Below, piece by piece: positions 17,977 through 27,759 of a stretch of DNA of 64,000 nucleotides. The translations under genes and the position numbers were made by a program. Every line of letters begins with the position of its first letter. Within the stretch, counting starts at the first letter, position 1. This stretch comes from Bacillus sp. B1-b2 (GTDB taxonomy: Bacteria > Bacillota > Bacilli > Bacillales > Cytobacillaceae): NCBI RefSeq assembly GCF_009183415.1, contig NZ_WEHU01000006.1, forward strand, positions 124,001-188,000, given 5' to 3'. The notes under the pieces were generated by a model that worked only from the letters and a program-made list of their open reading frames with translations, ran no database searches and was not told the origin of the DNA.

Positions 17977-19695
17977 ATGGAATTGGAAGCGTTACCAAGT
18001 ATAGCAACTAATCCAAATATGGTTAATTATGAGGATGTTTATCATGAGTTCAATTGGAAACAAACGGAACAGCAATTTTCCTGGTATCAAACTGGTCTCC
18101 TAAATCTTGCTTATGAGGCAGTTGACAGACACGCTGAAGGCTACCGTGCAAAAAAGGTTGCTCTCCATTATTTCAGCTCATCCAGAAAAGAAACATACAC
18201 CTTCAAGGATTTAAAAAAATTTTCTAACAAGGCTGGTAATGTTTTAAAAGATTTTGGTCATGTAGAAAAGGGAGATCGAGTATTTATCTTTATGCCTCGC
18301 TCACCTGAACTATATTTTTGCCTACTAGGTGCTATAAAACTGGGTGCTATCGTTGGACCTTTGTTCGAAGCCTTTATGGCGGATGCAATTAGGGATCGAC
18401 TTTATGATAGTGACGCAAAAGTAATTGTTACAACAAAGGAATTAGTACCAAGAATTCCAATTGATGAGCTGCCTGCATTAGAAACTATATTTGTTATTGG
18501 TGAAACTGTTGAGGAATCTGGAAAGATAAAAGATTTTTATGCATACTACCAACAAGCATCAGAGGAATTAGACATAGTGTGGGTAGATCGGCAAGATGGG
18601 CTAATACTTCATTACACTTCTGGTTCAACAGGAAAGCCAAAAGGAGTGCTTCACGTACACAATGCCATGATACAGCATTACCAAACAGCTAACTGGGTTC
18701 TCGACTTAAAAGAAGATGATGTGTATTGGTGCACAGCTGATCCTGGCTGGGTCACAGGTACATCCTATGGAATTTTTGGTCCTTGGTTAAATGGAGCTAC
18801 CAATGTTGTTGCTGGGGGCCGCTTCAATCCAGATACTTGGTATAAAGTCATTGAGCTTTTCGGTGTGACTGTCTGGTATAGCGCCCCTACCTCTTTTCGA
18901 ATGTTAATGGCTGTTAATGAAGATATAAGCAAAAAATACAGTTTAACTTCTCTGCGGCATATTCTTAGTGTTGGAGAGCCTTTAAATCCTGAAGTCATCC
19001 GCTTTGGTCAACAGGTATATGGCCTTCGGATTCATGATACTTGGTGGATGACGGAAACGGGAGCTCAGCTAATCTGTAACTTTCCATGCATGGATATAAA
19101 GCTTGGATCAATGGGTAAACCAATCCCAGGAGTTGAAGCTGTAATATTGGATGATAACGGAAATATTCTTCCTGCTAACCAAATGGGGAACCTTGCCATA
19201 AAGAAAGGGTGGCCTTCCATGATGCATAGTATCTGGAATAATGAGGAGAAATTCAAATCTTATTTTCAGAATGACGATTGGTATGTTTCTGGAGACTGTG
19301 CCTATATAGATGAGGATGGTTATTTTTGGTTTCAAGGTCGTATTGATGATGTCATTATGACTGCTGGAGAGAGAGTTGGCCCATTTGAAGTGGAAAGTAA
19401 ACTCCTTGAGTTTCCAGCAGTATCAGAAGCAGGAGTGATTGGAAAGCCAGATCCACTTCGGGGTGAAATTATTAAAGCTTTTGTATCATTAGTAGATGGA
19501 TATTTACCTTCAGATGCATTAAAAGAAGAAATAAGATTATTTATAAAAACAGGCTTATCAGCACATGCAGCTCCAAGAGAAATAGAATTCTGTGAGAAAA
19601 TCCCTAAAACCCGAAGTGGAAAGATTATGCGGAGAGTGTTAAAGGCATGGGAGCTTGGCCTACCAACGGGTGATTTGTCGACAATGGAAGATTAA
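17977..19695 (+). CDS. acsA: Acetyl-CoA synthetase
   Basis: 572 residues from the ATG at 17977, the length of B. subtilis AcsA. A TTG at 17971 would lie only 2 nt from the AAAGGAG site, whereas the ATG is 8 nt away. ANL-superfamily motifs are clear: P-loop LHYTSGSTGKPKGV near 210, DTWWMTETG near 350, and GRIDDVIMTAGERVGPFEVE near 450. The acylation-controlled lysine motif PKTRSGKIMRR is near the C-terminus and the ending LSTMED matches B. subtilis AcsA. It activates acetate to acetyl-CoA via acetyl-AMP. In B. subtilis the gene neighbours acuABC; those genes are absent here. Confidence 0.93.
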   Translation: MELEALPSIATNPNMVNYEDVYHEFNWKQTEQQFSWYQTGLLNLAYEAVDRHAEGYRAKKVALHYFSSSRKETYTFKDLKKFSNKAGNVLKDFGHVEKGDRVFIFMPRSPELYFCLLGAIKLGAIVGPLFEAFMADAIRDRLYDSDAKVIVTTKELVPRIPIDELPALETIFVIGETVEESGKIKDFYAYYQQASEELDIVWVDRQDGLILHYTSGSTGKPKGVLHVHNAMIQHYQTANWVLDLKEDDVYWCTADPGWVTGTSYGIFGPWLNGATNVVAGGRFNPDTWYKVIELFGVTVWYSAPTSFRMLMAVNEDISKKYSLTSLRHILSVGEPLNPEVIRFGQQVYGLRIHDTWWMTETGAQLICNFPCMDIKLGSMGKPIPGVEAVILDDNGNILPANQMGNLAIKKGWPSMMHSIWNNEEKFKSYFQNDDWYVSGDCAYIDEDGYFWFQGRIDDVIMTAGERVGPFEVESKLLEFPAVSEAGVIGKPDPLRGEIIKAFVSLVDGYLPSDALKEEIRLFIKTGLSAHAAPREIEFCEKIPKTRSGKIMRRVLKAWELGLPTGDLSTMED

Positions 19696-19713
19696 TACAA
19701 TTCTTTTAAAGAG

Positions 19714-19752
19714 AGTAAGTGGCTTTTAAACTGTTTAAAACCACTTACTTAT
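19714..19752 (+). terminator. Probable terminator after acsA
   Basis: AGTAAGTGG pairs with CCACTTACT, with an internal TTTTAAA/TTTAAAA extension. The T-run after it is poor. Confidence 0.55.
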
Positions 19753-19994
19753 TAACGCTTTTGCACCTTCTCCGCACTACTTCAAATATGTATCTCTTCA
19801 TTTATATTTCCCCAAATGATCACATGTTTCTTCTATAATATAAGTAGTGCTAATCATTCTATTAAACCCCTAAACTGAAAACCCTTACTTTAAAGTTGTC
19901 ACCTGTTCCTATCTATGTCAAAATGAAAGAGATGGAAAATGTATATACGAAAAAGTATATGCTCTATACATATCCATATGGGAGGGTAAAGACT

Positions 19995-20912
19995 ATGAGA
20001 ACAATGAAGCTGGGTAGTAGTAACTTAGAAATTCCTGTAGTGGCTGTTGGCTGTATGCGTATTAATTCTTTAGAAAAAAAGGAAGCCGAAAAATTTGTTC
20101 AAACAGCTATGGAGCAAGGAGCAAACTTTTTTGATCATGCAGATATTTATGGTGCTGGAGCATGTGAAGAAATTTTCTCAGAGGCTATTCATATGAATTC
20201 TACTGTTCGTGAGAAGATCATTCTACAATCTAAGTGTGGTATTCGAAAAGGACAATTTGACTTTTCAAAGGAACATATTTTAACTTCGGTAGACAGTATC
20301 TTAAAAAGACTGCAAACAGAATACTTAGATGTTCTTCTGCTTCATCGTCCAGATGCCTTAGTAGAACCAGAAGAAGTTGCAGAGGCATTTGAATTATTGG
20401 AAAGCGCTGGAAAGGTTCGTCACTTTGGAGTATCGAACCAAAATCCTATGCAGATTCAATTATTACAAAAATATGTGAAGCAACCGATTGTTGCTAATCA
20501 ACTTCAGTTGAGCATCACCAACTCCACTATGATATCTAATGGTATTAATGTAAACATGGAGAATGAAGCAGCAATCAACCGAGATGGCAGTGTACTAGAT
20601 TTCTGCCGATTACATGATATTACTATCCAACCATGGTCACCATTCCAATATGGTTTTTTCGAGGGAGTATTTCTTGATAATGAGAAATTCCCTGAATTAA
20701 ATAAACAGATTAATGAACTAGCAGAGAAATATAAGGTTAGCAATACGACTATTGCTATTGCTTGGTTATTGCGCCATCCAGCTAATATGCAACCAGTTAT
20801 TGGAACGATGAACTTAGAGCGTTTAGTGGATTGCTGTAAAGCAAGCGATATTCATTTAACGAGAGAAGAGTGGTACAGTATCTACCGTGCAGCAGGTAAT
20901 ATTCTGCCTTAA
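19995..20912 (+). CDS. Aldo/keto reductase, YdhF type
   Basis: 305 residues from the ATG at 19995, which follows GGGAGGG by 9 nt; an upstream in-frame extension has no ribosome site. The aldo/keto reductase tetrad is visible: Asp and Tyr in FFDHADIYGAG near 45, Lys in LQSKCG, and His in LLLHRPD near 115. The phrases SAGKVRHFGVSN and QPWSPF are typical, and the overall pattern follows E. coli YdhF. It would reduce an aldehyde or ketone with NAD(P)H; the substrate is unknown. Monocistronic, ending at a shared terminator with queF. Confidence 0.88.
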   Translation: MRTMKLGSSNLEIPVVAVGCMRINSLEKKEAEKFVQTAMEQGANFFDHADIYGAGACEEIFSEAIHMNSTVREKIILQSKCGIRKGQFDFSKEHILTSVDSILKRLQTEYLDVLLLHRPDALVEPEEVAEAFELLESAGKVRHFGVSNQNPMQIQLLQKYVKQPIVANQLQLSITNSTMISNGINVNMENEAAINRDGSVLDFCRLHDITIQPWSPFQYGFFEGVFLDNEKFPELNKQINELAEKYKVSNTTIAIAWLLRHPANMQPVIGTMNLERLVDCCKASDIHLTREEWYSIYRAAGNILP

Positions 20913-20933
20913 AGTTAAAACTAACCATATAGC

Positions 20934-20969
20934 AAAAGGGCTACCCAACAAACTGGATAAGCCCTTTTT
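20934..20969. terminator. Bidirectional terminator between aldo/keto reductase and queF
   Basis: AAAAGGGCT pairs with AGCCCTTTT, with A- and T-runs on both sides, between convergent genes. Confidence 0.85.
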
Positions 20970-20973
20970 ACTA

Positions 20974-21474
20974 TTAGCGATTATCTACTTTTTCTGGATA
21001 CATATCATGATTCATTAATCGATGTGTAGCCATTTCTTCAAATTTAGTACCTGGTCGACCATAATTACACCAAGGATCAATAGAAATTCCTCCACGCGGA
21101 GTAAATTTACCCCAAACTTCTATATATCTAGGATCTAGCAATTGAATCAAGTCGTTCATTATTATATTGACACAATCTTCATGGAAATCTCCATGATTAC
21201 GGAAACTAAATAAATATAGTTTCAATGATTTACTTTCTACTATTTTCTTATCAGGTATATACGAAATATACATAGTCGCAAAGTCAGGTTGCCCAGTAAT
21301 AGGACATAGGCTAGTAAACTCCGGACAATTAAATTTCACAAAATATTCTCGATTAGAATGGAGATTATCAACAGACTCTAGCACTTCTGGTGCATAATCA
21401 CTTTTATACTGTGTATTTTGATTTCCAAGTAATGTTAATTCCGTTAAACCTTCTTCATTTTTTCTACCAGACAT
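20974..21474 (-). CDS. queF: NADPH-dependent 7-cyano-7-deazaguanine reductase
   Basis: 166 residues, the short unimodular QueF form found in bacilli. The catalytic cysteine is in [14 protein letters not shown] near 53-66 and the QueF motif [16 protein letters not shown] near 88. It reduces preQ0 to preQ1 in queuosine biosynthesis. queC, queD and queE are not adjacent, unlike in B. subtilis. I looked for a preQ1-I aptamer in the leader and did not find a convincing P1 stem. ATG start with AAGGAGG upstream. Confidence 0.95.
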   Translation of the reverse strand: MSGRKNEEGLTELTLLGNQNTQYKSDYAPEVLESVDNLHSNREYFVKFNCPEFTSLCPITGQPDFATMYISYIPDKKIVESKSLKLYLFSFRNHGDFHEDCVNIIMNDLIQLLDPRYIEVWGKFTPRGGISIDPWCNYGRPGTKFEEMATHRLMNHDMYPEKVDNR

Positions 21475-21556
21475 ATAAAAATCCTCCTTATGCTATCTCT
21501 TACCAGTTACTATTTAGAGGGTCAATCCTTATCTAATGAAAAAACTACTAAATCCA

Positions 21557-21590
21557 AATAAAAAAGCCATGTCTTATGGACATAGCTTTT
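21557..21590 (-). terminator. Terminator of mrp operon
   Basis: On the minus strand AAAAGCTATGTC pairs with GACATGGCTTTT across a four-base loop, with a T-run following. It lies about 120 bp past the mrpG stop. Confidence 0.85.
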
Positions 21591-21708
21591 GATAGCATGA
21601 ATCCATAGTTTTTTATAGAGGGTATCTGCTATGAACCTCTCCCCATTTATAATTCGGGTTAATAGTATTAACTATATAGATACACTTTCTAATCGTCAAT
21701 GGAAATTA

Positions 21709-22095
21709 TTAAACATGCTTTACATCGTTTGCCTCTAAGCCTTCCTCTTTCATTACTTTTTTCAAGTCATCTTGAATGGATATGTCTGCTAGCTTCACTT
21801 TTGATCGATATGCGGAGCGGACAATGACGTGAGAAGCTACTGGAGATGTAAGGAATACAAAGAATATACCTAGAAATAATCGAATACTAAATGTTCCTTC
21901 TATAATAAAGAATGCAAATGTTCCAATGAGAGTAAAAAGCACCCCCATTGTAGAGCTCTTAGATGCAGCATGTGATCTCGTATAGACATCTGGCAATCGA
22001 ATTAAGCCTACTGAGCTAAGGAAGCTAAATATCGTCCCAATTAATATTAGTAGTACCGCAATTAATTCAATCGGATTTTCGTTCAATAACCACAC
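21709..22095 (-). CDS. mrpG: Na+/H+ antiporter subunit MrpG
   Basis: 128 residues with three membrane helices and the family motif SSVGLIRLPDVYTRSHAASKSSTMGV (about 28-53). Last gene of the seven-gene Mrp operon; its GTG start overlaps the 3' end of mrpF. It is part of the membrane complex that exchanges Na+ (or K+) for H+ in alkaline pH and salt tolerance. Confidence 0.93.
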   Translation of the reverse strand: MWLLNENPIELIAVLLILIGTIFSFLSSVGLIRLPDVYTRSHAASKSSTMGVLFTLIGTFAFFIIEGTFSIRLFLGIFFVFLTSPVASHVIVRSAYRSKVKLADISIQDDLKKVMKEEGLEANDVKHV

Positions 22096-22348
22096 CTCTT
22101 TCTATAAAACGAGCAAAGGCAATCGTTCCTATAAAGGAGAGAATCCCAATTAATAAAATTACTTCAAAGAAACCTGTATTTCTAAGTAATACAGAAAAGA
22201 TGGCTACACCTGATATCATATTAATGCCTAAAGCATCCAATGCCTGTATTCGATCAGGGGTAGATGGGCCCTTTACTAGACGATATATAGTAGCAAGAAT
22301 AGACAAAATAAGTAAGATTAAGGCACAAACTAGAATATTATCAATCAA
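22067..22348 (-). CDS. mrpF: Na+/H+ antiporter subunit MrpF
   Basis: 93 residues and three helices, with the MrpF phrase VKGPSTPDRIQALD near 24. TTG start overlapping the end of mrpE, which indicates translational coupling. Confidence 0.93.
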   Translation of the reverse strand: MIDNILVCALILLILSILATIYRLVKGPSTPDRIQALDALGINMISGVAIFSVLLRNTGFFEVILLIGILSFIGTIAFARFIERGVVIERKSD

Positions 22349-22823
22349 AGCTAGTCACCTTCCTTATAGCCATTTCAAACTTCTCTTTTGATCGAAAAAT
22401 GGATTCCTTCTGCACGGGTAGATCCATTGCATGTATATAAAACCTTTTGTTATCTCCTGATATCTCTACTACAACAGATCCAGGAGTTAAATTCATTAAT
22501 AAGGCTAATAAGGATACTTCTAATTGCCCCTCTAATTTAGTCTCTAAAGAAAAAATTCCTGGGGAAATATTTAATTTCGGCCTAATCACATGTCTTATTA
22601 CTCCTAAACTAGAAGTAAATAGCTCTTCAATAAATACAAGAAATAATCGGACAACTGCTAATAGTGTTTCTAAATAAAACTTAGTCGGAAGAAATCTACG
22701 TAGTATAAATAGTACAAGGATACCGAATAGATAACCAGTGAAGAAGGTTAATACATTCCAGCTATCTTGAAGAAACATCCAGATAATACCTAATAATAAA
22801 TTAGTTAATATTTGCATAGGCAT
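22341..22823 (-). CDS. mrpE: Na+/H+ antiporter subunit MrpE
   Basis: 160 residues from the ATG at 22823, 8 nt after AAGGAG. A GTG at 22832 overlaps the ribosome site and is unlikely to be used. Two N-terminal helices are followed by a cytoplasmic domain with LLANLMT-like LLALLMNLTPGSVVVEI (about 98-114), typical of MrpE. Length matches B. subtilis MrpE (158). Confidence 0.93.
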   Translation of the reverse strand: MPMQILTNLLLGIIWMFLQDSWNVLTFFTGYLFGILVLFILRRFLPTKFYLETLLAVVRLFLVFIEELFTSSLGVIRHVIRPKLNISPGIFSLETKLEGQLEVSLLALLMNLTPGSVVVEISGDNKRFYIHAMDLPVQKESIFRSKEKFEMAIRKVTSFD

Positions 22824-22907
22824 AGGTACCACTCCTTCCTATCATTTTATTTAAGTGTTTCAAAAGCTTACTTCTCTTCTTCCATACTCACTTACATATA
22901 CAGATCC

Positions 22908-24389
22908 TTAGCTATCGCCTAACACAGCTTCTACATAGAAAGAAGGTGTCATAAGATTATCTACAGCTATATCGACATAACTGTGTATTCCTTCTGTTCC
23001 AAGTCCGAGTGCGATGGTTAAAGCAGTTAATATAGTAATGGGTAGCATAAGGCCTTTTGTACTCCCTTTTTCTCTTTCAATCGTTAGATCTGTGTATCCC
23101 CAAAACACATTCATAAAAACTTTTATAATAGAATATAAAACCATGAGACTTGTAAGAAGACCTACTGCACCTAGCCAATAATATCCAGATGAAAATGTTC
23201 CTTCTGTAATAAAAATCTTTCCTAAAAACCCACTTAAGGGTGGAATACCTGATAAAGACAGGGCAGCAATGAAAAACATCCAACCAAGTGCAGGGTGAAG
23301 TCTAATCAGTCCACTAATTTTATCTAGCTTACTCGTTCCAGTTAAATGAATAATGGTACCTCCAAGAAGGAAGATCAATGACTTGATTACCATATCATGA
23401 ATTAAATAATAGAAAGAACCCGTTAATCCAATGGTAGAATAGGATGCAAGACCTCCTAAGATAAATCCTACTCCAACAATAACGTTATAGGTTAGTACTT
23501 TTTGTATATCACGAAACGCTACTGCTCCAACCGCTCCAAGAATCATGGTTAATGCAGCCAATATCCCAATCAATAAATGCGTTGTTTGAGGTTCATGATA
23601 AAAAACCAGTGTAAACATACGAATAATTGCATACATACCTACCTTTGTTAATAAAGCAGCAAAGATAGCGGCAATGGCAGTAGGTGGTGCACTATAAGAA
23701 CCTGGCAACCAAAAGAATAAGAATAAACCAGCCTTTAGGCTAAAGACAATTAAGAATAAAATGGCTACGGTTGTCATTAATCCATCCTGTCCCACTTCTG
23801 CAATACGGTAGGATAAATGAGCAAGATTTAATGTTCCTGTTATGGCGTATAAATACGCAATTGCAACTAGAAAAAGGAACGAGGAAATAACATTTATTAA
23901 AATATATTTAATCGATTCACGCAACTGAACTCTAGTACCACCATGTGAAATTAATACATAAGAGGCTACTAGCATGACCTCAAAACAAACGAATAAATTA
24001 AAAATATCACCAGTAATAAAAGAACCATTCACTCCGGAAATGAGAATGAGAAATAGGGGATAAAAATAGTATTCCTCTCTTTCTTTTCCAATGGAAGAGT
24101 AGGCATAAAGTAAACAACAAATAGAGACGATACTTGTTACAAGAATTAGGATACTTGCAAACATATCTGCTACCATACTCACACCAAATGGTGCTTCCCA
24201 GCCTCCTAATTGTAATACTTGAATCCCCTCTTTTTTATTCTGTCCAACTAAAATAATCGATACAATAGAGACAAGCAACAAAGCAAGAAAGCTAAGAATT
24301 CGATGTAGTCTAATTTTCCTTCTAAAAATCACCATAATCAAAGCTGCTATTACAGGCAGAATGATAGGTAAGATAATCATATTATTCAT
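22908..24389 (-). CDS. mrpD: Na+/H+ antiporter subunit MrpD
   Basis: 493 residues from the ATG at 24389; a closer ATG at 24395 abuts the AGGGGG site. About 14 membrane helices of the proton-translocating NuoL/M/N-like family. The conserved Glu is in CFEVMLVASYVLI near 137, the Lys in SLKAGLFLFFWLPGSYSAPPT near 219, and GLPPLSG-like GIPPLSGFLGK near 390. One of the two likely ion-conducting subunits of Mrp. It overlaps the end of mrpC. Confidence 0.95.
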   Translation of the reverse strand: MNNMIILPIILPVIAALIMVIFRRKIRLHRILSFLALLLVSIVSIILVGQNKKEGIQVLQLGGWEAPFGVSMVADMFASILILVTSIVSICCLLYAYSSIGKEREEYYFYPLFLILISGVNGSFITGDIFNLFVCFEVMLVASYVLISHGGTRVQLRESIKYILINVISSFLFLVAIAYLYAITGTLNLAHLSYRIAEVGQDGLMTTVAILFLIVFSLKAGLFLFFWLPGSYSAPPTAIAAIFAALLTKVGMYAIIRMFTLVFYHEPQTTHLLIGILAALTMILGAVGAVAFRDIQKVLTYNVIVGVGFILGGLASYSTIGLTGSFYYLIHDMVIKSLIFLLGGTIIHLTGTSKLDKISGLIRLHPALGWMFFIAALSLSGIPPLSGFLGKIFITEGTFSSGYYWLGAVGLLTSLMVLYSIIKVFMNVFWGYTDLTIEREKGSTKGLMLPITILTALTIALGLGTEGIHSYVDIAVDNLMTPSFYVEAVLGDS

Positions 24390-24720
24390 CTTCATTCCCC
24401 CTAAGCAGTTCTGTGTCGTCTGTACCCAATACTTTATGAGCTCTATAGCTCAATACTAAAAACAGTGCTGTTGTTGCAAAATTAATAACAATTGCTGTCA
24501 GCAGTAGTGCTTGTGGAAGGGAGTCAGCGTAGGAGTGATTCGTTATACCAAGTAATGGTGGTCCTCCCTTTTTTAATCCGCCCATCGTTATAATTAAAAG
24601 ATTGACTCCATGACCAAGAATCGATGTTCCTAATATGATTCTCAGTAATGTTTTGGATAAAATTAAATAGATTCCTATTGAAAATAGTATTCCGACAAGG
24701 ATGGACATTACTGTTTCCAT
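24382..24720 (-). CDS. mrpC: Na+/H+ antiporter subunit MrpC
   Basis: 112 residues and three helices, homologous to NuoK, with GTSILGHGVNLLIITMG near 32 and the loop containing DSLPQALLLTAIVI near 66. Its start overlaps the mrpB stop (TAATG), so the two are translationally coupled. Confidence 0.95.
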   Translation of the reverse strand: METVMSILVGILFSIGIYLILSKTLLRIILGTSILGHGVNLLIITMGGLKKGGPPLLGITNHSYADSLPQALLLTAIVINFATTALFLVLSYRAHKVLGTDDTELLRGNEDE

Positions 24721-25145
24721 TATCGATCATCCCCAATCGTCATAATAATGGTTAAGGCAGTACCTATAACAGCTAAAGCAACTCCTATGTCAAAAATTAC
24801 AGCTGTTGCAAGCTCTGTCTTACCAAATATCGGGAGTTGAAAATAACCAAATGCCTGTGTTAGAAATTCTTCCCCATAGACCATTCCACCAACACCTGTA
24901 AGCACAGAAATTAGAACCCCCACAGCAGCTAAAACCTTAAAATCAACTGGTATATTCTTACGTACTGACTCAATATCAAATGCAAGAAATAGAAGAATAA
25001 TAGCAGACGCAAACGTTAATCCTCCAATAAATCCTCCACCTGGAAAATGATGCCCTGATACGAAAAGGTTTACTGCAAAGGTAAGGATGATTACTACTGC
25101 TATCTTAGCGACACTCTGTATAAGTAAGTCGTTAGACTTCTTCAT
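24720..25145 (-). CDS. mrpB: Na+/H+ antiporter subunit MrpB
   Basis: 141 residues and four helices, with the MrpB signature VSGHHFPGGGFIGGLTFASA near 29. The start lies within the 3' end of mrpA. It is a structural subunit of the Mrp complex. Confidence 0.95.
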   Translation of the reverse strand: MKKSNDLLIQSVAKIAVVIILTFAVNLFVSGHHFPGGGFIGGLTFASAIILLFLAFDIESVRKNIPVDFKVLAAVGVLISVLTGVGGMVYGEEFLTQAFGYFQLPIFGKTELATAVIFDIGVALAVIGTALTIIMTIGDDR

Positions 25146-27546
25146 CTTTATCCCCCCTTGTTAGCTTCAATTTAATTAATGTATATACACCTAAACCAGC
25201 TACGGTAAGGACTAGTATTTCTAACATGGTGTCTATGCCTCTAAAATCAACTAATATAGCATTTACGATATTTTTTGCGCCTGCAAGCTCATATGAATTT
25301 TCATAATATACAGAGATAGAGTCAAATACATGGGTTCCATTGGCAGCTAAGGCAATAATTGTAACAATAGCACCTACTCCAATAGAGATAATGGCATTCA
25401 CCGCTTTAAAGCGCACTCTAGTTATTTCCTTCTTTAACTGTGGCAAATGATAAAAGCATAATAGGAATAGAGCAGTTGTTACTGTTTCTACTACCAATTG
25501 AGTTAATGCTAAATCTGGTGCTCTAAATAATACAAAGAAGAAAGAAACCATATATCCTAAAGCTCCAACTGCAATAATAGAAGTCATTCTAGACTTAGAA
25601 ACTAAAGCTGTTACAGCACAGATTATCATGCCAATGACTAATCCAATATCAAAGATACTTATAGGTGCATCTTTAGAGGTATCAATAGATATACCTTTAA
25701 ATAGTAGAAGCGATCCACCAAGTATCAGAATGATAAATGCAAAGATATAAACTAAATAATCTCTAATATACCCAGTCATATACGTAGTTGTCACAGATTT
25801 CGAAGTACGCTCCATCCAACCTAGTGATTGATTGTAAGCATTACTAAGTGTTAACCATTGAGGGTATAAACGGTATAATCGGTACCATTTTCTTAGCAGC
25901 AGGTAAAGAACCGTACCGAATAAAACAACACCAATGGTCATCATGAGTTCTAGATTAAAGCCATGAAAAGCGCTAATTTTTTTATTTTCAACTACACTTG
26001 AAAGTGTTGGTAATACGGAAGCAAATGCTGGCTTAAGTAGCCACTTTGAAAGCATATTAGGAACGAAGAATAAAAGGATTACAAGTGTTGCTAATATGAT
26101 TGGTGAGATAAGTAAGCCTATAGGTGCTTCATGTACCTCTTTATCTAGTTTTAGAACCTTGTGTTTCCCTCTAAATGTTTTAAACACTAAAATCATACAG
26201 TAGATAAAAGTAAACACACTTGCTATCCAAGCAATAATAGGAATTAGTATACCTATAGAGTTAACATGAAAGATTCCCATCTTAGAAGCTTCAATAACTG
26301 CAGTCAAAAACATTTCTTTACTTAAGAAACCATTAAAAGGTGGTAGTCCAGCCATAGAGAAACCGCCAATAATCGTTAAGGTGAACGAAATAGGCATTAC
26401 ATGCATTAAGCCACCTAATCTCCTGATATCCCGTGTACCTGTTTCATGGTCAATAATCCCCACAACCATAAATAGAGATCCTTTAAAGGTAGAATGATTG
26501 ACCAAGTGAAAGATTGCTGTAAAAATAGCTGCAGCATAAATAGAAGATTCTTCCACACTTAAACCTTTATATAAAGAAGCAGAGCCTAATCCAAATAAAC
26601 TCATAATAAGACCTAATTGACTAATAGTAGAGTAGGCAAGCAGTGCTTTTAAATCCGTTTGCTTTACTGCATTGATGGAGCCATATAATAAAGTGAACAA
26701 CCCAAATCCAGAAACAAGCCAGAACCATTCCGCCGTTCCACCAAAAATCGGAGTTAAACGTGCAACTAAATATATTCCTGCTTTAACCATAGTGGCGGAG
26801 TGTAGATATGCACTGATAGGAGTAGGAGCTTCCATTGCGTCAGGTAACCATATGCTAAAAGGAAATTGTGCTGACTTTGTAAAGGCTCCAACTAAGATTA
26901 AGATCATAGCAGCAAGAAATAACGGTTGCCCCTTATATAAATCCACAAGAGCAATCATTTCTCTAATACTCGTAGTATCAGAAATCATGGAAAGCATAAT
27001 AAAGCCTGCTAGCATTGCCAAACCACCGAAAACAGTTATTAACATTGCCTTCTGTGCTCCATATCTTGATCTTTCTCTTTCGTACCAATATGCAATTAAT
27101 AAAAAGGAGGAAACACTTGTGATTTCCCAGAAGACATAAAGAACAAAGATATTATCTGAGAAAACCAATCCTAACATTGCTCCCATAAACATCAGAAGAT
27201 AAACATAAAAATTGTGTAGTGCCTCTTTATGTTGAGATAAATAAAAAATAGAATAGAGTATAACCAATGTACCGATCCCTGCTATCAATAATCCAAACAC
27301 CAAACTTAGTCCGTCTAGATAAGTAGTAAAGTTCATATCATATGAGGGAATCCATTTAGCCGTTGAAAGGAATACTTCTCCTTTCGATATCTTTGGGATA
27401 AAGGAAAGCAAATAAATAAAAATAGCGAATGGCACAACTAACACAAACCATCCTGTGTGTAGCTTCGGGGTTACTTTTTTGTGTATAACAGGGACTACAA
27501 TTGCAAAGATGAAAGGGAATAATATCATAAAGTGTAACCAAGACAT
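25132..27546 (-). CDS. mrpA: Na+/H+ antiporter subunit MrpA
   Basis: 804 residues (B. subtilis 801). The N-terminal two thirds are NuoL-like, with FWEITSVSSFLLIAYW near 138-153, the Lys-bearing AFTKSAQFPFSIWLPDAMEAPTP near 221 and GLPPFNGFLSKE near 402. The C-terminal part is MrpB-like (APDLALTQLVVETVTTALF near 680). First gene of the operon, behind AAAGGAGGG. The complex uses the proton gradient to expel Na+. It is divergently transcribed from a Usp-domain gene. Confidence 0.96.
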   Translation of the reverse strand: MSWLHFMILFPFIFAIVVPVIHKKVTPKLHTGWFVLVVPFAIFIYLLSFIPKISKGEVFLSTAKWIPSYDMNFTTYLDGLSLVFGLLIAGIGTLVILYSIFYLSQHKEALHNFYVYLLMFMGAMLGLVFSDNIFVLYVFWEITSVSSFLLIAYWYERERSRYGAQKAMLITVFGGLAMLAGFIMLSMISDTTSIREMIALVDLYKGQPLFLAAMILILVGAFTKSAQFPFSIWLPDAMEAPTPISAYLHSATMVKAGIYLVARLTPIFGGTAEWFWLVSGFGLFTLLYGSINAVKQTDLKALLAYSTISQLGLIMSLFGLGSASLYKGLSVEESSIYAAAIFTAIFHLVNHSTFKGSLFMVVGIIDHETGTRDIRRLGGLMHVMPISFTLTIIGGFSMAGLPPFNGFLSKEMFLTAVIEASKMGIFHVNSIGILIPIIAWIASVFTFIYCMILVFKTFRGKHKVLKLDKEVHEAPIGLLISPIILATLVILLFFVPNMLSKWLLKPAFASVLPTLSSVVENKKISAFHGFNLELMMTIGVVLFGTVLYLLLRKWYRLYRLYPQWLTLSNAYNQSLGWMERTSKSVTTTYMTGYIRDYLVYIFAFIILILGGSLLLFKGISIDTSKDAPISIFDIGLVIGMIICAVTALVSKSRMTSIIAVGALGYMVSFFFVLFRAPDLALTQLVVETVTTALFLLCFYHLPQLKKEITRVRFKAVNAIISIGVGAIVTIIALAANGTHVFDSISVYYENSYELAGAKNIVNAILVDFRGIDTMLEILVLTVAGLGVYTLIKLKLTRGDKDEEV

Positions 27547-27670
27547 CTTAGGCCCTCCTTTTTAATAGTTTTTTATAAGAGGTATTTATTTTTCAAACTA
27601 TGTCTACCCTTACTATTAACTAGGGAAAACACGGGAATATCTGAGAAAATAGAACAATTTAACAAATCGA

Positions 27671-27699
27671 TTGACTGATATGGTAGCATGCGTTATATT
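27671..27699 (+). promoter_or_regulatory. Sigma-A promoter of the Usp gene
   Basis: TTGACT (27671-27676), a 17-bp spacer and TATATT (27694-27699), about 60 bp before the start codon. Confidence 0.75.
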
Positions 27700-27759
27700 C
27701 ATACATAGTTTATTATTAATGGTGTAAATCATTCACATCTAACAAGAGGTGAACTAATA

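Noticed and set aside
19896-19994. 33-residue N-terminal extension of the aldo/keto reductase
   Set aside because: The family's first strand starts at the ATG at 19995, which has a GGGAGGG site; the extension has none.
21475-21556. preQ1 riboswitch in the queF leader
   Set aside because: ACCCTCTAAATAGTAACT superficially resembles the 3' part of a preQ1-I aptamer, but the matching AGAGG 5' arm is absent.
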